DNA of 32,127 nt, from the IMG/VR virus record IMGVR_UViG_3300027759_004671, positions 1-32,127 of that record; one strand, given 5' to 3'. This document shows, one piece after another, positions 7,699 through 13,029 of the stretch. Positions within the stretch are counted from its first letter, which is position 1; every line of letters begins with the position of its first letter. The DNA is from a virus. Made by a program: the position numbers and the translations under genes. The notes beneath the pieces were generated by a model. It searched no databases and had not been told where the DNA came from. It was given only the letters and a program-made list of their open reading frames with translations.

Positions 7699-7741
7699 AC
7701 ATGTACATTTTATCAAAACTTTGGTAAGGTGGACCTATAAT
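7697..7741 (+). promoter_or_regulatory. Phage promoter, CATGTACA class (duplicate copy)
   Basis: TGTACA at 7702-7707, TGG-TAAGGT at 7722-7730 and TATAAT at 7736-7741. It is identical to the block at 7262-7309 over 48 nt. It begins at the stop codon of the preceding ORF and drives the 47-aa ORF at 7758. Confidence 0.62.
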
Positions 7742-7757
7742 GAAGAAGGAAGCAAAC

Positions 7758-7901
7758 ATGAACAAGATTATTCAAGTTATCAGCGATATGAAGGCTACTA
7801 TGACTCCTGCAGAGTTTCGCAACGAGATGCTCGCTAGCCTCGCTTTTCTCATTATGGCTCCAATCCTGTTCGCAGGTTTTTGGATCATTACTCCAGCGTA
7901 A
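7758..7901 (+). CDS. Small membrane protein, 47 aa, unknown
   Basis: Short ORF with AAGGA (7746-7750) before the ATG. The N-terminal half is amphipathic (MNKIIQVISDMKATMTPAEF). The C-terminal half is one hydrophobic segment (ASLAFLIMAPILFAGFWII, about residues 26-44) ending in TPA. It is a likely single-span inner-membrane protein under its own early-type promoter. It could affect the host envelope or act as a holin-like or superinfection factor, but nothing in the sequence decides this. Confidence 0.55.
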   Translation: MNKIIQVISDMKATMTPAEFRNEMLASLAFLIMAPILFAGFWIITPA

Positions 7902-7904
7902 ATT

Positions 7905-7938
7905 AAACATGTACAAATAGGCCATTCTATGGTAGAAT
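7905..7938 (+). promoter_or_regulatory. Phage promoter, CATGTACA-N17-TAGAAT
   Basis: TGTACA at 7910-7915, 17 nt, then TAGAAT at 7933-7938 preceded by TGG (extended -10). This is the best -10 match of the class and defines the spacing. It drives the DUF932 gene at 7971. Confidence 0.72.
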
Positions 7939-7970
7939 GGTTATACCAAATTGAAAAAGGAAACTATATT

Positions 7971-8918
7971 ATGGCTCATATGATTGAATTTCTCGACGGC
8001 AAGGCTTCGATGGCTTATGCAGGCGAAACACCTTGGCATCACCTCGGCACGAAGGTCTCGAACGACCTCACACCGAATCAGATGCTGAAGGCAGCAAACC
8101 TCGACTGGAAGGTAAATCCAGTTCCTGCTTTCGCCGAAATCGGTGGTAAGCAAGTCGACATCGGTCACTCCGCTCTCGTTCGTGACGTCGACAATAAAAT
8201 CCTTGATGTGATCACGAACGATTGGGTTCCTAACCAGAACGAATCGGCCTTCGAATTCTTCAATGATTTCGTTGCAGCCGGTGAGATGGAAATGCACACC
8301 GCTGGTTCGCTTCGCGATGGTCAACTTGTTTGGGCTTTGGCGAAGGTAAAGGATTCTTTCGAATTGTTCAAGGGCGATCGCGTCGATTCCTATCTTCTCT
8401 TCACCAATCCGCACAAGTATGGTTGGTCGATCGATGTTCGCTTCACTCCAGTTCGCGTCGTCTGCAACAACACTCTCACTCTCTCGCTCAACAGCCAGTC
8501 GAGCAAGATTGTCAAGGTTAGCCATCGTCGCGAGTTTGACGGTGACGTTGTGAAGGAAACACTCGGTGTCGCCAAGGAAAAGCTTGCCAAGTACAAGGAA
8601 ATGGCTGCTTATCTTGGTTCGAAGCGTTACACCGACGAGAACATCGTCGAGTATTTCCAACGTGTGTTCCCTGTCACTGGTACGAAGAAAGATCTCAGCA
8701 AAAATGCTGGTATCGCTCTCGAAATCATGGACCAACAGCCTGGTGCCGAATACGGCGAAGGTAGCTGGTGGCAGGCTTTCAACGCAGTCACCTTCATGAC
8801 CGACCACATGATCGGTCGCAATGCAGATAATCGTATGACTTCTGCTTGGTACGGTTCGAACAAGAACCTGAAGACGAAGGCGCTCGAAACTGCGGTGGAG
8901 TTTGCAGATGCTGCCTAA
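7971..8918 (+). CDS. DUF932 / phage-plasmid-like protein (TIGR03299 type)
   Basis: 315 aa from ATG 7971 (MAHMIEFLDGKASMAYAGET), preceded by AAAAAGGAAA. The longer frame from 7929 starts upstream of the promoter's expected transcript start and is rejected. The family is recognised by the N-terminal ...YAGETPWHHLGTKVS, a central RDGQLVWALAKV, TPVRVVCNNTLTLSL and a helical C-terminus. DUF932 proteins occur on phages and plasmids; their function is not established. A dedicated promoter and Ala/Lys-rich codon-optimised sequence suggest strong early expression. A UUCG hairpin directly follows the stop. Confidence 0.8.
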   Translation: MAHMIEFLDGKASMAYAGETPWHHLGTKVSNDLTPNQMLKAANLDWKVNPVPAFAEIGGKQVDIGHSALVRDVDNKILDVITNDWVPNQNESAFEFFNDFVAAGEMEMHTAGSLRDGQLVWALAKVKDSFELFKGDRVDSYLLFTNPHKYGWSIDVRFTPVRVVCNNTLTLSLNSQSSKIVKVSHRREFDGDVVKETLGVAKEKLAKYKEMAAYLGSKRYTDENIVEYFQRVFPVTGTKKDLSKNAGIALEIMDQQPGAEYGEGSWWQAFNAVTFMTDHMIGRNADNRMTSAWYGSNKNLKTKALETAVEFADAA

Positions 8919-8922
8919 CGTG

Positions 8923-8948
8923 ATTGGGAGAGCTTCGGTTCTCCCAAT
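8923..8948 (+). terminator. UUCG-capped hairpin after the DUF932 gene (terminator-like)
   Basis: An 11-bp stem, ATTGGGAGAGC (8923-8933) with GTTCTCCCAAT (8938-8948), one G-U pair, loop TTCG. It starts 4 nt after the stop. No long T tract follows, since the sequence goes straight into TATAAATA. It may terminate weakly or stabilise the 3' end of the early mRNA while separating it from the late promoter. Confidence 0.65.
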
Positions 8949-8956
8949 TATAAATA
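8949..8956 (+). promoter_or_regulatory. T4-type late promoter box TATAAATA
   Basis: An exact T4 late -10 octamer directly after the hairpin. The ATG at 8962 begins 5 nt after the box, so transcription would start at or next to the start codon. Predicted to drive 8962-9934 late in infection. Confidence 0.7.
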
Positions 8957-8961
8957 CGTTT

Positions 8962-9141
8962 ATGGTAGAAAACGGTACTTACTTTGTCGGAATAGCATTG
9001 GAAATCGAGGATGAAGAGATCATCTTTCCGGTCAAATTTCATACGAAGAATTATAAAGAAGCTCTTACACTCACTCGATGCATCACCGCAGGTGATCCAA
9101 AAAAACGAGTCATGTTTGCTGATATTAATGAAAGGTTCTAA
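8962..9141 (+). CDS. Small phage protein, 59 aa, unknown
   Basis: MVENGTYFVGIALEIEDEE... to ...KKRVMFADINERF. ATG 8962 is chosen because an upstream in-frame start at 8902 would read through the UUCG hairpin and overlap the DUF932 gene. ATG 8962 has no ribosome-binding site and lies 5 nt from a late promoter box, so the message may be leaderless. The protein is soluble, with a beta-rich first half and a helix (YKEALTLTRCI). No family recognised. Confidence 0.45.
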   Translation: MVENGTYFVGIALEIEDEEIIFPVKFHTKNYKEALTLTRCITAGDPKKRVMFADINERF

Positions 9142-9142
9142 T

Positions 9143-9487
9143 ATGAAAAAGATTCTTACAACTATAGTTACCGCGAGTATGCTCATCTCTGTTCCAGCAT
9201 ATGCCGAACGTCGCCATGATGGTTCGAGAGACAGAGATCATAGTCAGCAAGAAAGCCGTAAAGGTAAAGGTTGTGGATGGCTCTGCGGAGCGATACTCGG
9301 CGGACTTGTGGTAGGAGTACTTGCTTCAAAAGAACGCATGCCTGAAGAAGATAACTATCAAAACTATCGCGATACTCGTTATTATCCACCAGATTATCGA
9401 TATGATAGACGCTACTGCGTTCGCGAACAGATTACCGAATGGCGCTATGGTCGCCGATATGTTTATTGGGAAACCACTTGTAATTAA
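9143..9487 (+). CDS. Exported Gly-rich protein, 114 aa
   Basis: A clear signal peptide, MKKILTTIVTASMLISVPAYA, with cleavage after AYA at about residue 21. A charged His/Arg/Asp/Ser segment follows, then CGWLCGAILGGLVVGVLAS (about 50-68), which is glycine-zipper-like and could insert in or lie on a membrane. The C-terminus is Tyr/Arg-rich (RYYPPDYRYDRRY) with two Cys. An exported envelope or periplasmic protein is likely. It resembles host-type glycine-zipper proteins and may be host-derived. Start chosen at 9143 with AAAGGTT just upstream; longer upstream frames overlap the previous gene. Confidence 0.6.
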   Translation: MKKILTTIVTASMLISVPAYAERRHDGSRDRDHSQQESRKGKGCGWLCGAILGGLVVGVLASKERMPEEDNYQNYRDTRYYPPDYRYDRRYCVREQITEWRYGRRYVYWETTCN

Positions 9488-9496
9488 GGAAAAAAT

Positions 9497-9934
9497 ATGA
9501 AGAATTTTATCGCATTCGCACTGCTCTTGATGGCAACTCCTGTCATCGCACAGAAGACGCCTGTCGGCGTGACATATGACGCAAAGATTATCCGCGCGAT
9601 TGATGGTGATACCATCGTCATTACCGCACCATACCTTCCAGCTCCTTTAAAGCCTGAACTCGGCGTTCGTATCTTTGGTGTCGATACACCTGAAAAAAGT
9701 TTTCGTGCAAAGTGTGAGAGCGAAAAAGTACGCGGCGAACAGGCTTCTGTTTTTGTCAAAGATGTGATTGCTGGTACGAAGAAACATCAGGTTGTTCTGT
9801 ATGATTGGGACAAGTTCGGTGGTCGTGTTCTTGGAGATATCCTCCTTGATGGCATGAGCCTTCGAGATCTTCTTATCAAGAACAGTTTTGCACGTGCATA
9901 TTTTGGTGATGCAAAGCAATCTTGGTGCAATTAA
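9497..9934 (+). CDS. Exported thermonuclease (staphylococcal nuclease family)
   Basis: 145 aa with an N-terminal signal peptide (MKNFIAFALLLMATPVIAQ) and an SNase domain: AIDGDTIVI, VRIFGVDTPEKSF with the equivalents of Arg35, Asp40 and Glu43, and DKFGGRVLGDI carrying the Arg87 equivalent with one extra Gly. SNases cut DNA and RNA with Ca2+. Being secreted to the periplasm, it could degrade DNA there, for example incoming superinfecting phage DNA or host nucleic acid at lysis. It is close to the exported gene before it (AAGGA ribosome site in the 9-nt gap) and precedes the tmRNA promoter. Confidence 0.85.
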   Translation: MKNFIAFALLLMATPVIAQKTPVGVTYDAKIIRAIDGDTIVITAPYLPAPLKPELGVRIFGVDTPEKSFRAKCESEKVRGEQASVFVKDVIAGTKKHQVVLYDWDKFGGRVLGDILLDGMSLRDLLIKNSFARAYFGDAKQSWCN

Positions 9935-9966
9935 GCATGTACAATTAAAGAAAAACATTGTATATA
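9933..9966 (+). promoter_or_regulatory. Phage promoter for the tmRNA, CATGTACA-N17-TATATA
   Basis: TGTACA at 9938-9943, exactly 17 nt, TATATA at 9961-9966. It is the same class as the promoters at 2571, 7270, 7702 and 7910. The predicted start near 9973 fits the 5' end of the tmRNA acceptor piece. It shows the tmRNA is under phage control rather than being a passive host fragment. Confidence 0.7.
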
Positions 9967-9972
9967 TAGAAT

Positions 9973-10037
9973 ATCAGTTGTTGACAATCAACAATAAAGG
10001 CGGAAAGACCGGGGTTCGACTCCCCGCACCTCCACCA
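9973..10037 (+). ncRNA. ssrA: tmRNA acceptor piece (3' tRNA-like half)
   Basis: The 5' end is inferred from the promoter. It contains the P2 3' strand CGGAAA, the T arm with TTCGACT loop, the acceptor 3' strand CACCTCC, discriminator A and a genome-encoded CCA. About 65 nt, a reasonable size for the acceptor RNA of two-piece tmRNAs. There is no matching 5' half upstream, which excludes an ordinary tRNA. Confidence 0.85.
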
Positions 10038-10138
10038 TAGATACATTGGACGGTCTTAGCCTGCTCGGCGGACCGGTTACCTTGGCGGGTAGCGAACGAT
10101 AGTGCGCCAACACTGTTTATATCCAGTGTGTCTATGAT
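10038..10138 (+). ncRNA. tmRNA internal transcribed spacer
   Basis: Joins the acceptor CCA to the first G of the coding piece; about 100 nt. It contains inverted segments (for example TTGGCG at 10083-10088 with CGCCAA at 10105-10110, and ACACTG with CAGTGT near 10111-10128) that would fold into hairpins. Expected to be cut out by host RNases as in alphaproteobacterial ssrA. Confidence 0.75.
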
Positions 10139-10362
10139 GGGGGTGACCTTGGAATTCGATTTTCGTGTAATAGGGCGGTTTGAGACTGATTCGGTGGCTG
10201 AGCGGCCAAAAAACAACAAATGCTAACGATAACAACGCATATGAAGGTCTTGCTCTAGCAGCATGATTTTTCGGGGTTCGATGGGTACCTGGCAACAGAA
10301 ACCCATCACTTACTACCAGTTGAATCGCTGGTGCTACGAGTCGCCAGAAAAACAGCTGGCGA
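10139..10362 (+). ncRNA. ssrA: tmRNA coding piece (5' half with tag frame)
   Basis: Begins GGGGGTGACCTTGGAATTCG. It continues through P2 and a pseudoknot-like G-rich/C-rich region (about 10172-10208) to the A-rich AAAAAACAACAAAT before the resume codon. After the tag stop come GATGGGT/ACCCATC and ACCAG/CTGGT helices and a final 7-bp hairpin, TCGCCAG (10341-10347) with CTGGCGA (10356-10362). The 3' end is not precisely known. Confidence 0.82.
10222..10266 (+). other. ssrA: tmRNA proteolysis-tag reading frame, ANDNNAYEGLALAA
   Basis: GCT resume codon at 10222-10224 through TGA at 10264-10266 encodes 14 residues, ANDNNAYEGLALAA. With the alanine carried by the tRNA-like domain, the full tag is A-ANDNNAYEGLALAA. 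The AND start and hydrophobic LAA end are the hallmarks recognised by SspB and ClpXP/ClpAP in bacteria. The ALAA terminus indicates a functional degradation tag rather than a decoy. Confidence 0.88.
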
Positions 10363-10365
10363 TAG

Positions 10366-10373
10366 TATAAATA
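10366..10373 (+). promoter_or_regulatory. T4-type late promoter box TATAAATA
   Basis: Exact late octamer just past the tmRNA's terminal hairpin. The 16 nt GTATAAATAAAATATG (10365-10380) recur exactly at 20294-20309. It probably drives late transcription of the cell-wall hydrolase at 10625 through a leader of about 245 nt. An ATG at 10378 lies 4 nt after the box. Confidence 0.7.
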
Positions 10374-10377
10374 AAAT

Positions 10378-10624
10378 ATGACGGAGGTTAATCCCTCCAT
10401 TGACTCTTACAAAAACTTCAAGTCTTAGATGGCTAGAAAGCGGCATCATTCGGATGTCACCGACGAAAACACTAATGATTTTGCATTTCCAGTAAGAGGG
10501 AAATGGATGGAAGATACTTCGTTATTCTCTTGTGTATCTTCTTATAGCGGCAGAAAACTATATGGCTGAGATGCCTGCACAGTAGTCTCTGTTTGCCAAG
10601 GTCATTGAGACTAAGAGGAAAAAC
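10378..10624 (+). other. Hairpin-rich 247-nt stretch between the tmRNA and the hydrolase; no convincing gene
   Basis: Predicted hairpins: GGAGG/CCTCC (10383-10398); GGCATC-ATTCG-GATGTC (10442-10458); CATTTCC/GGAAATG (about 10484-10506); GAAGATAC/GTATCTTC (10510-10541); and TAGTCTC/GAGACTA (10583-10613). Two tiny frames exist, 16 codons from 10378 and 46 codons from 10429 (MARKRHHSDVTDENT...). Neither has a good ribosome site, so I do not call them as genes. The run of hairpins suggests a structured leader of the late hydrolase mRNA or a separate small RNA. Confidence 0.45.
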
Positions 10625-11203
10625 ATGAAACTTTTCGAAAACAGAAAAGATTTCCCGTACCTACGCTGGGCCGAAGGCTTTGTTATAGGTATTATCGCAG
10701 TCACAGGTGTGGCTTTGGCTACTCCAACTAAACAACCAGTGGTTCAAATCGTAAAAGTTCCAGTGGTGAAGGTTATTGAAAAAAAAGTTATCGTAAATAA
10801 ACCAGTCTATCTGAGCAAATACGATAAAAAACAAATCAAATGCATGGCCGAGAATACATACTTCGAAGCAGGCCATGAGCCAACTAAAGGCAAAATCGCG
10901 GTGAACAATGTAGTATTGAATCGCGTAAAAGATAAAAGATTCCCAAAGACACCATGTGCGGTTATCAATCAGAGAACTGCGAGCATATGCCAATTTTCAT
11001 GGAAGTGTGAGGGAGGAAAGCGAATAGCTGATATGACAGCATATCGTAAGGCGACAATCGTTGCCGAAAACGTATATCTGGGTAACTACAGTGACGTTAC
11101 AAGAGGTGCAAAATTCTATCACGCAGACTATGTAAGCCCATCATGGGGCAGAGTCTTTGATCGTACGACTAAAATTGGTGCACACATTTTTTATAGAGGA
11201 TAA
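10625..11203 (+). CDS. Cell-wall hydrolase, SleB/CwlJ family, membrane-anchored endolysin candidate
   Basis: 192 aa. A hydrophobic segment at about residues 15-33 (AEGFVIGIIAVTGVALATP) follows a short charged N-terminus, consistent with a signal anchor or SAR-type export signal. A Lys/Val-rich spacer comes next. The catalytic SleB/Hydrolase_2 domain begins at CMAENTYFEAGHEPTKGKIA, carrying the conserved Glu of A-x-x-x-Y-F-E-A. VVLNRVKDKRFPKTPCAVI, CQFSWKC and GAKFYHADYVSPSWGR complete it. This family cleaves peptidoglycan, and the gene is the best candidate for the lysis enzyme here. AAGAGGA ribosome site. Late expression from the TATAAATA at 10366 is inferred. Confidence 0.8.
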   Translation: MKLFENRKDFPYLRWAEGFVIGIIAVTGVALATPTKQPVVQIVKVPVVKVIEKKVIVNKPVYLSKYDKKQIKCMAENTYFEAGHEPTKGKIAVNNVVLNRVKDKRFPKTPCAVINQRTASICQFSWKCEGGKRIADMTAYRKATIVAENVYLGNYSDVTRGAKFYHADYVSPSWGRVFDRTTKIGAHIFYRG

Positions 11204-11210
11204 TTATATT

Positions 11211-11456
11211 ATGCTGGACGACGTCATCTCAACAAAAGCATTGACTTCTGAAAAGTTTATTAAAGAAATTGAACGATTAGTTATCAATTATAATTTAGAC
11301 TATATGGATGCCGTCGTCCACTATTGTGAAAAGAATAACATCGAACTCGAGGCTGCTGCGAGTATTATTCGTAGCAATATTCGTATTAAGGCAAAGCTTC
11401 AAGACGAAGCAGAAGAACTCAACTTCATGCCAAAGAGGGCAAAGTTACCAGTATGA
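11211..11456 (+). CDS. gp33: gp33-like late transcription coactivator
   Basis: 81 aa from ATG 11211 (MLDDVISTKALTSEKF), with AGGA upstream. The frame open from 11157 overlaps the hydrolase and is not used. The pattern SEKFIKEIERLV...YMDAVVHYCEKNNIELEAAASII followed by LNFMPKRAKLPV fits gp33 of T4-like phages. gp33 bridges RNA polymerase and the gp45 clamp at late promoters. The gene order 33-59-32 is the T4 order, which supports the call strongly. Its product would act with a gp55-type sigma at the TATAAATA boxes in this window; gp55 itself is not here. Confidence 0.75.
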   Translation: MLDDVISTKALTSEKFIKEIERLVINYNLDYMDAVVHYCEKNNIELEAAASIIRSNIRIKAKLQDEAEELNFMPKRAKLPV

Positions 11457-12028
11457 CTCCTTTCGAGAGCTACACCACTTTCCTCGCCTTGAAAAACCAC
11501 TTCACAACAGACAGCTATGACTACATCAAATACAACGGCAAGATAGGCGCAAAGCCTTCTAGCTTTGATGTACGTAAGGACAAGTATCAGTTCTATAAGT
11601 TGTCGAAACATAAAGATCCACTCAAATATCTGGTTGCCAACTTTGTAGATGGCGATCTGAAATGGATAGGCGATCTGTTCGGCGATGACTCAGAGAAAGT
11701 GTACAACGAATGGTTAAAGAGACAACAATCTCTTTCTTATATTTTTGAAGAAGATGTAAAAAAACTATGTACAAATTTCAATGATTGTGTTATTGTAAAG
11801 AATGGGCAACATCCCTTTCTACTGAAAAAATATCTTCGTCGCGAAATTTCAATCGAGACGGTGATTATCCTCAATGATATTTTCGGGTTCTTCGGTCATT
11901 GGAACAAGAAAATTGAGGATGGTGTCCTATGGCCCAGCATCCACAAGAAGCTGCTAAAGTATAAACCGTTCTTTCATTATGATGCATTTCGGTGCAGAAA
12001 AATTGTCAAGGACGTCTTTACTTCATGA
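11453..12028 (+). CDS. gp59: gp59-like replicative helicase loader
   Basis: 191 aa against 217 in T4. It is recognisable by YDYIKYNGKIGAKPSSFDVRKDKYQFYKLSK (residues 21-51), which aligns with T4 gp59's YDVIKYN...RRDKYFFQKLS, and by WIGDLF, SYIFEEDVKKL and ETVIILNDIFGFF. gp59 binds fork DNA and gp32 and loads the gp41 helicase. It starts in a 4-nt ATGA overlap with gp33 and sits directly before gp32, as in T4. Confidence 0.85.
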   Translation: MTPFESYTTFLALKNHFTTDSYDYIKYNGKIGAKPSSFDVRKDKYQFYKLSKHKDPLKYLVANFVDGDLKWIGDLFGDDSEKVYNEWLKRQQSLSYIFEEDVKKLCTNFNDCVIVKNGQHPFLLKKYLRREISIETVIILNDIFGFFGHWNKKIEDGVLWPSIHKKLLKYKPFFHYDAFRCRKIVKDVFTS

Positions 12029-12093
12029 TAAATACAATTGCAGTTCGCTGCAATCTAAATACTTCGAAACACACCGACATATAGGAGATAACT
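12027..12093 (+). promoter_or_regulatory. gp32 leader: GATAAATA late-like box and UUCG hairpin
   Basis: GATAAATA (12027-12034) differs from the late octamer at one base. It is followed by the hairpin ATTGCAG-TTCG-CTGCAAT (12037-12054), a 40-nt A-rich unstructured stretch and AGGAG (12083-12087). In T4, gp32 represses its own translation by binding a structured and then unstructured leader; this layout could serve the same purpose. The regulatory role is inferred. Confidence 0.5.
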
Positions 12094-12990
12094 ATGTCAT
12101 TTGCAGACCTCAAGCGTTCTTCCAGCTCTTCTTTTGAGAAGCTCACCAAAGAACTTGCTAAACAAAATACCACATATTCAGATCCCGATGAGGGCAAATA
12201 TTGGAAGCCTACCGTTGATAAAGCTGGTAATGGATACGCCGTGATTCGTTTCCTTCCAGCTCCGGCAAACGAGGACATTCCTTTCGTTCGCATCTGGGAC
12301 CATGGATTCCAAGGACCAACAGGTCTTTGGTATATCGAGAAGTCGTTGACGACTCTCGGTAAAGACGATCCCGTGTCAGAATACAACAGCGTTCTTTGGA
12401 ACACTGGTCTTGACTCTGATAAGGAGATCGCACGCAAGCAGAAGCGCCGCTTGGCATACCACAGCAACATCTATGTTGTGAAGGATCCAGGCAATCCTGC
12501 GAACGAAGGTAAGGTCTTCCTGTACAAGTACGGAAAGAAGATCTTCGATAAGCTGAACGACCTCATGAACCCAGGTTTTGAGGACGAGAAGCCAGTAAAT
12601 CCTTTCGATCTTTGGAACGGTGCTAATTTCAAGCTCAAAATTCGTAAGGTCGAAGGTTGGCCTAACTACGATAAGTCAGAATTCGACTCTCCCGCACCAC
12701 TGTTCGATGATGACAGTGAGCTTGAACGTGTCTACACTCAAGAGTATCCACTCGCCGAGCTCGTAGATACAAAGCAATTCAAGTCTTATGAAGATTTGAA
12801 GACTCGTCTGAACACTGTCTTGGCTCTTTCTGCGGAACCTGCTAAGATTCGCGGAGTTGATCGTGATGAAGAGGAGTATAGAGCTCCTGCGCCTACCTTC
12901 AAGGCGGCTGCTGCACCTGCTGCGGCTTCTACGGTCGATGAAGACGACGATGATCTCGATTTCTTCAAACGACTTGCCGAAGAAGATTGA
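12094..12990 (+). CDS. gp32: gp32-like single-stranded DNA-binding protein
   Basis: 298 aa. The N-terminal LKRSSSSSF corresponds to the LAST-type cooperativity motif. The core matches gp32: FVRIWDHGFQGPTGLWYIE, RRLAYHSNIYVVKDPGNP, NEGKVFLYKYGKKIFDKL and NPFDLWNGANFKLKIRKV. The acidic tail DEDDDDLDFFKRLAEED is the protein-interaction domain. There is not one cysteine in the protein: the His-Cys3 zinc site of T4 gp32 is replaced, as I recall for the cyanophage branch. An Ala/Pro linker (about residues 262-279) precedes the tail. It coats ssDNA in replication and recombination, and partners RNase H and gp59 encoded nearby. Confidence 0.95.
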   Translation: MSFADLKRSSSSSFEKLTKELAKQNTTYSDPDEGKYWKPTVDKAGNGYAVIRFLPAPANEDIPFVRIWDHGFQGPTGLWYIEKSLTTLGKDDPVSEYNSVLWNTGLDSDKEIARKQKRRLAYHSNIYVVKDPGNPANEGKVFLYKYGKKIFDKLNDLMNPGFEDEKPVNPFDLWNGANFKLKIRKVEGWPNYDKSEFDSPAPLFDDDSELERVYTQEYPLAELVDTKQFKSYEDLKTRLNTVLALSAEPAKIRGVDRDEEEYRAPAPTFKAAAAPAAASTVDEDDDDLDFFKRLAEED

Positions 12991-12998
12991 TAAGGTGG

Positions 12999-13029
12999 GA
13001 AAGGGGGCCGAAAGGTCCCCTTTCTTTTT
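12999..13029 (+). terminator. Rho-independent terminator after gp32
   Basis: Stem GAAAGGGGGCC (12999-13009), GAAA tetraloop, GGTCCCCTTTC (13014-13024), then TTTTT (13025-13029). It separates convergent transcription units, and the T tract overlaps the stop codon of the minus-strand gene ending at 13028. Confidence 0.9.

Larger units (their letters stand above)
7262..7741. repeat. 48-bp perfect direct repeat of a promoter block (7262-7309 and 7694-7741)
   Basis: Both copies start AATAAACATGTACATTTTAT and end ACCTATAAT. The identity nearly continues into the following AAGAAGGAA ribosome site, differing at one base (C versus G). The copies are 432 bp apart and flank the genes at 7328 and 7528. 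They look like a duplicated promoter plus leader that allows modular gain of small genes. Confidence 0.85.
9973..10362 (+). ncRNA. ssrA: Circularly permuted two-piece tmRNA (ssrA), precursor
   Basis: The tRNA-like 3' half comes first: T arm CGGGG-TTCGACT-CCCCG (10010-10026), acceptor strand CACCTCC (10027-10033), A, and encoded CCA (10035-10037). About 100 nt later the 5' half follows: GGGGGTG (10139-10145) and the D-loop-like GACCTTGGAATTCGA. The two strands make a 7-bp acceptor stem with G3-U70, the alanine identity pair, and P2 forms between TTTTCG (10160-10165) and CGGAAA (10001-10006). A tag reading frame lies at 10222-10266. This order, with processing removing the internal spacer, is the alphaproteobacterial tmRNA architecture. 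tmRNA with SmpB rescues stalled ribosomes and tags the nascent chain for proteolysis. The 3' boundary is estimated from a terminal hairpin at 10341-10362. Confidence 0.9.

Noticed and set aside
7929-7970. Upstream start for the DUF932 gene
   Set aside because: The ATG lies within the promoter -10 region, so it would not be in the transcript; ATG 7971 has the ribosome site.
7941-8807. 288-codon open frame on the minus strand
   Set aside because: It lies antisense to the well-supported DUF932 gene, has no ribosome site or promoter, and reflects codon bias.
10010-10037. Ordinary tRNA 3' end (T arm plus CCA)
   Set aside because: No 5' acceptor strand, D arm or anticodon arm lies upstream; the matching acceptor strand is downstream at 10139, as in permuted tmRNA.
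10429-10569. 46-codon ORF MARKRHHSDVTDENT...
   Set aside because: No ribosome-binding site, and it overlaps several strong hairpins; kept only as a possibility in the structured-region entry.
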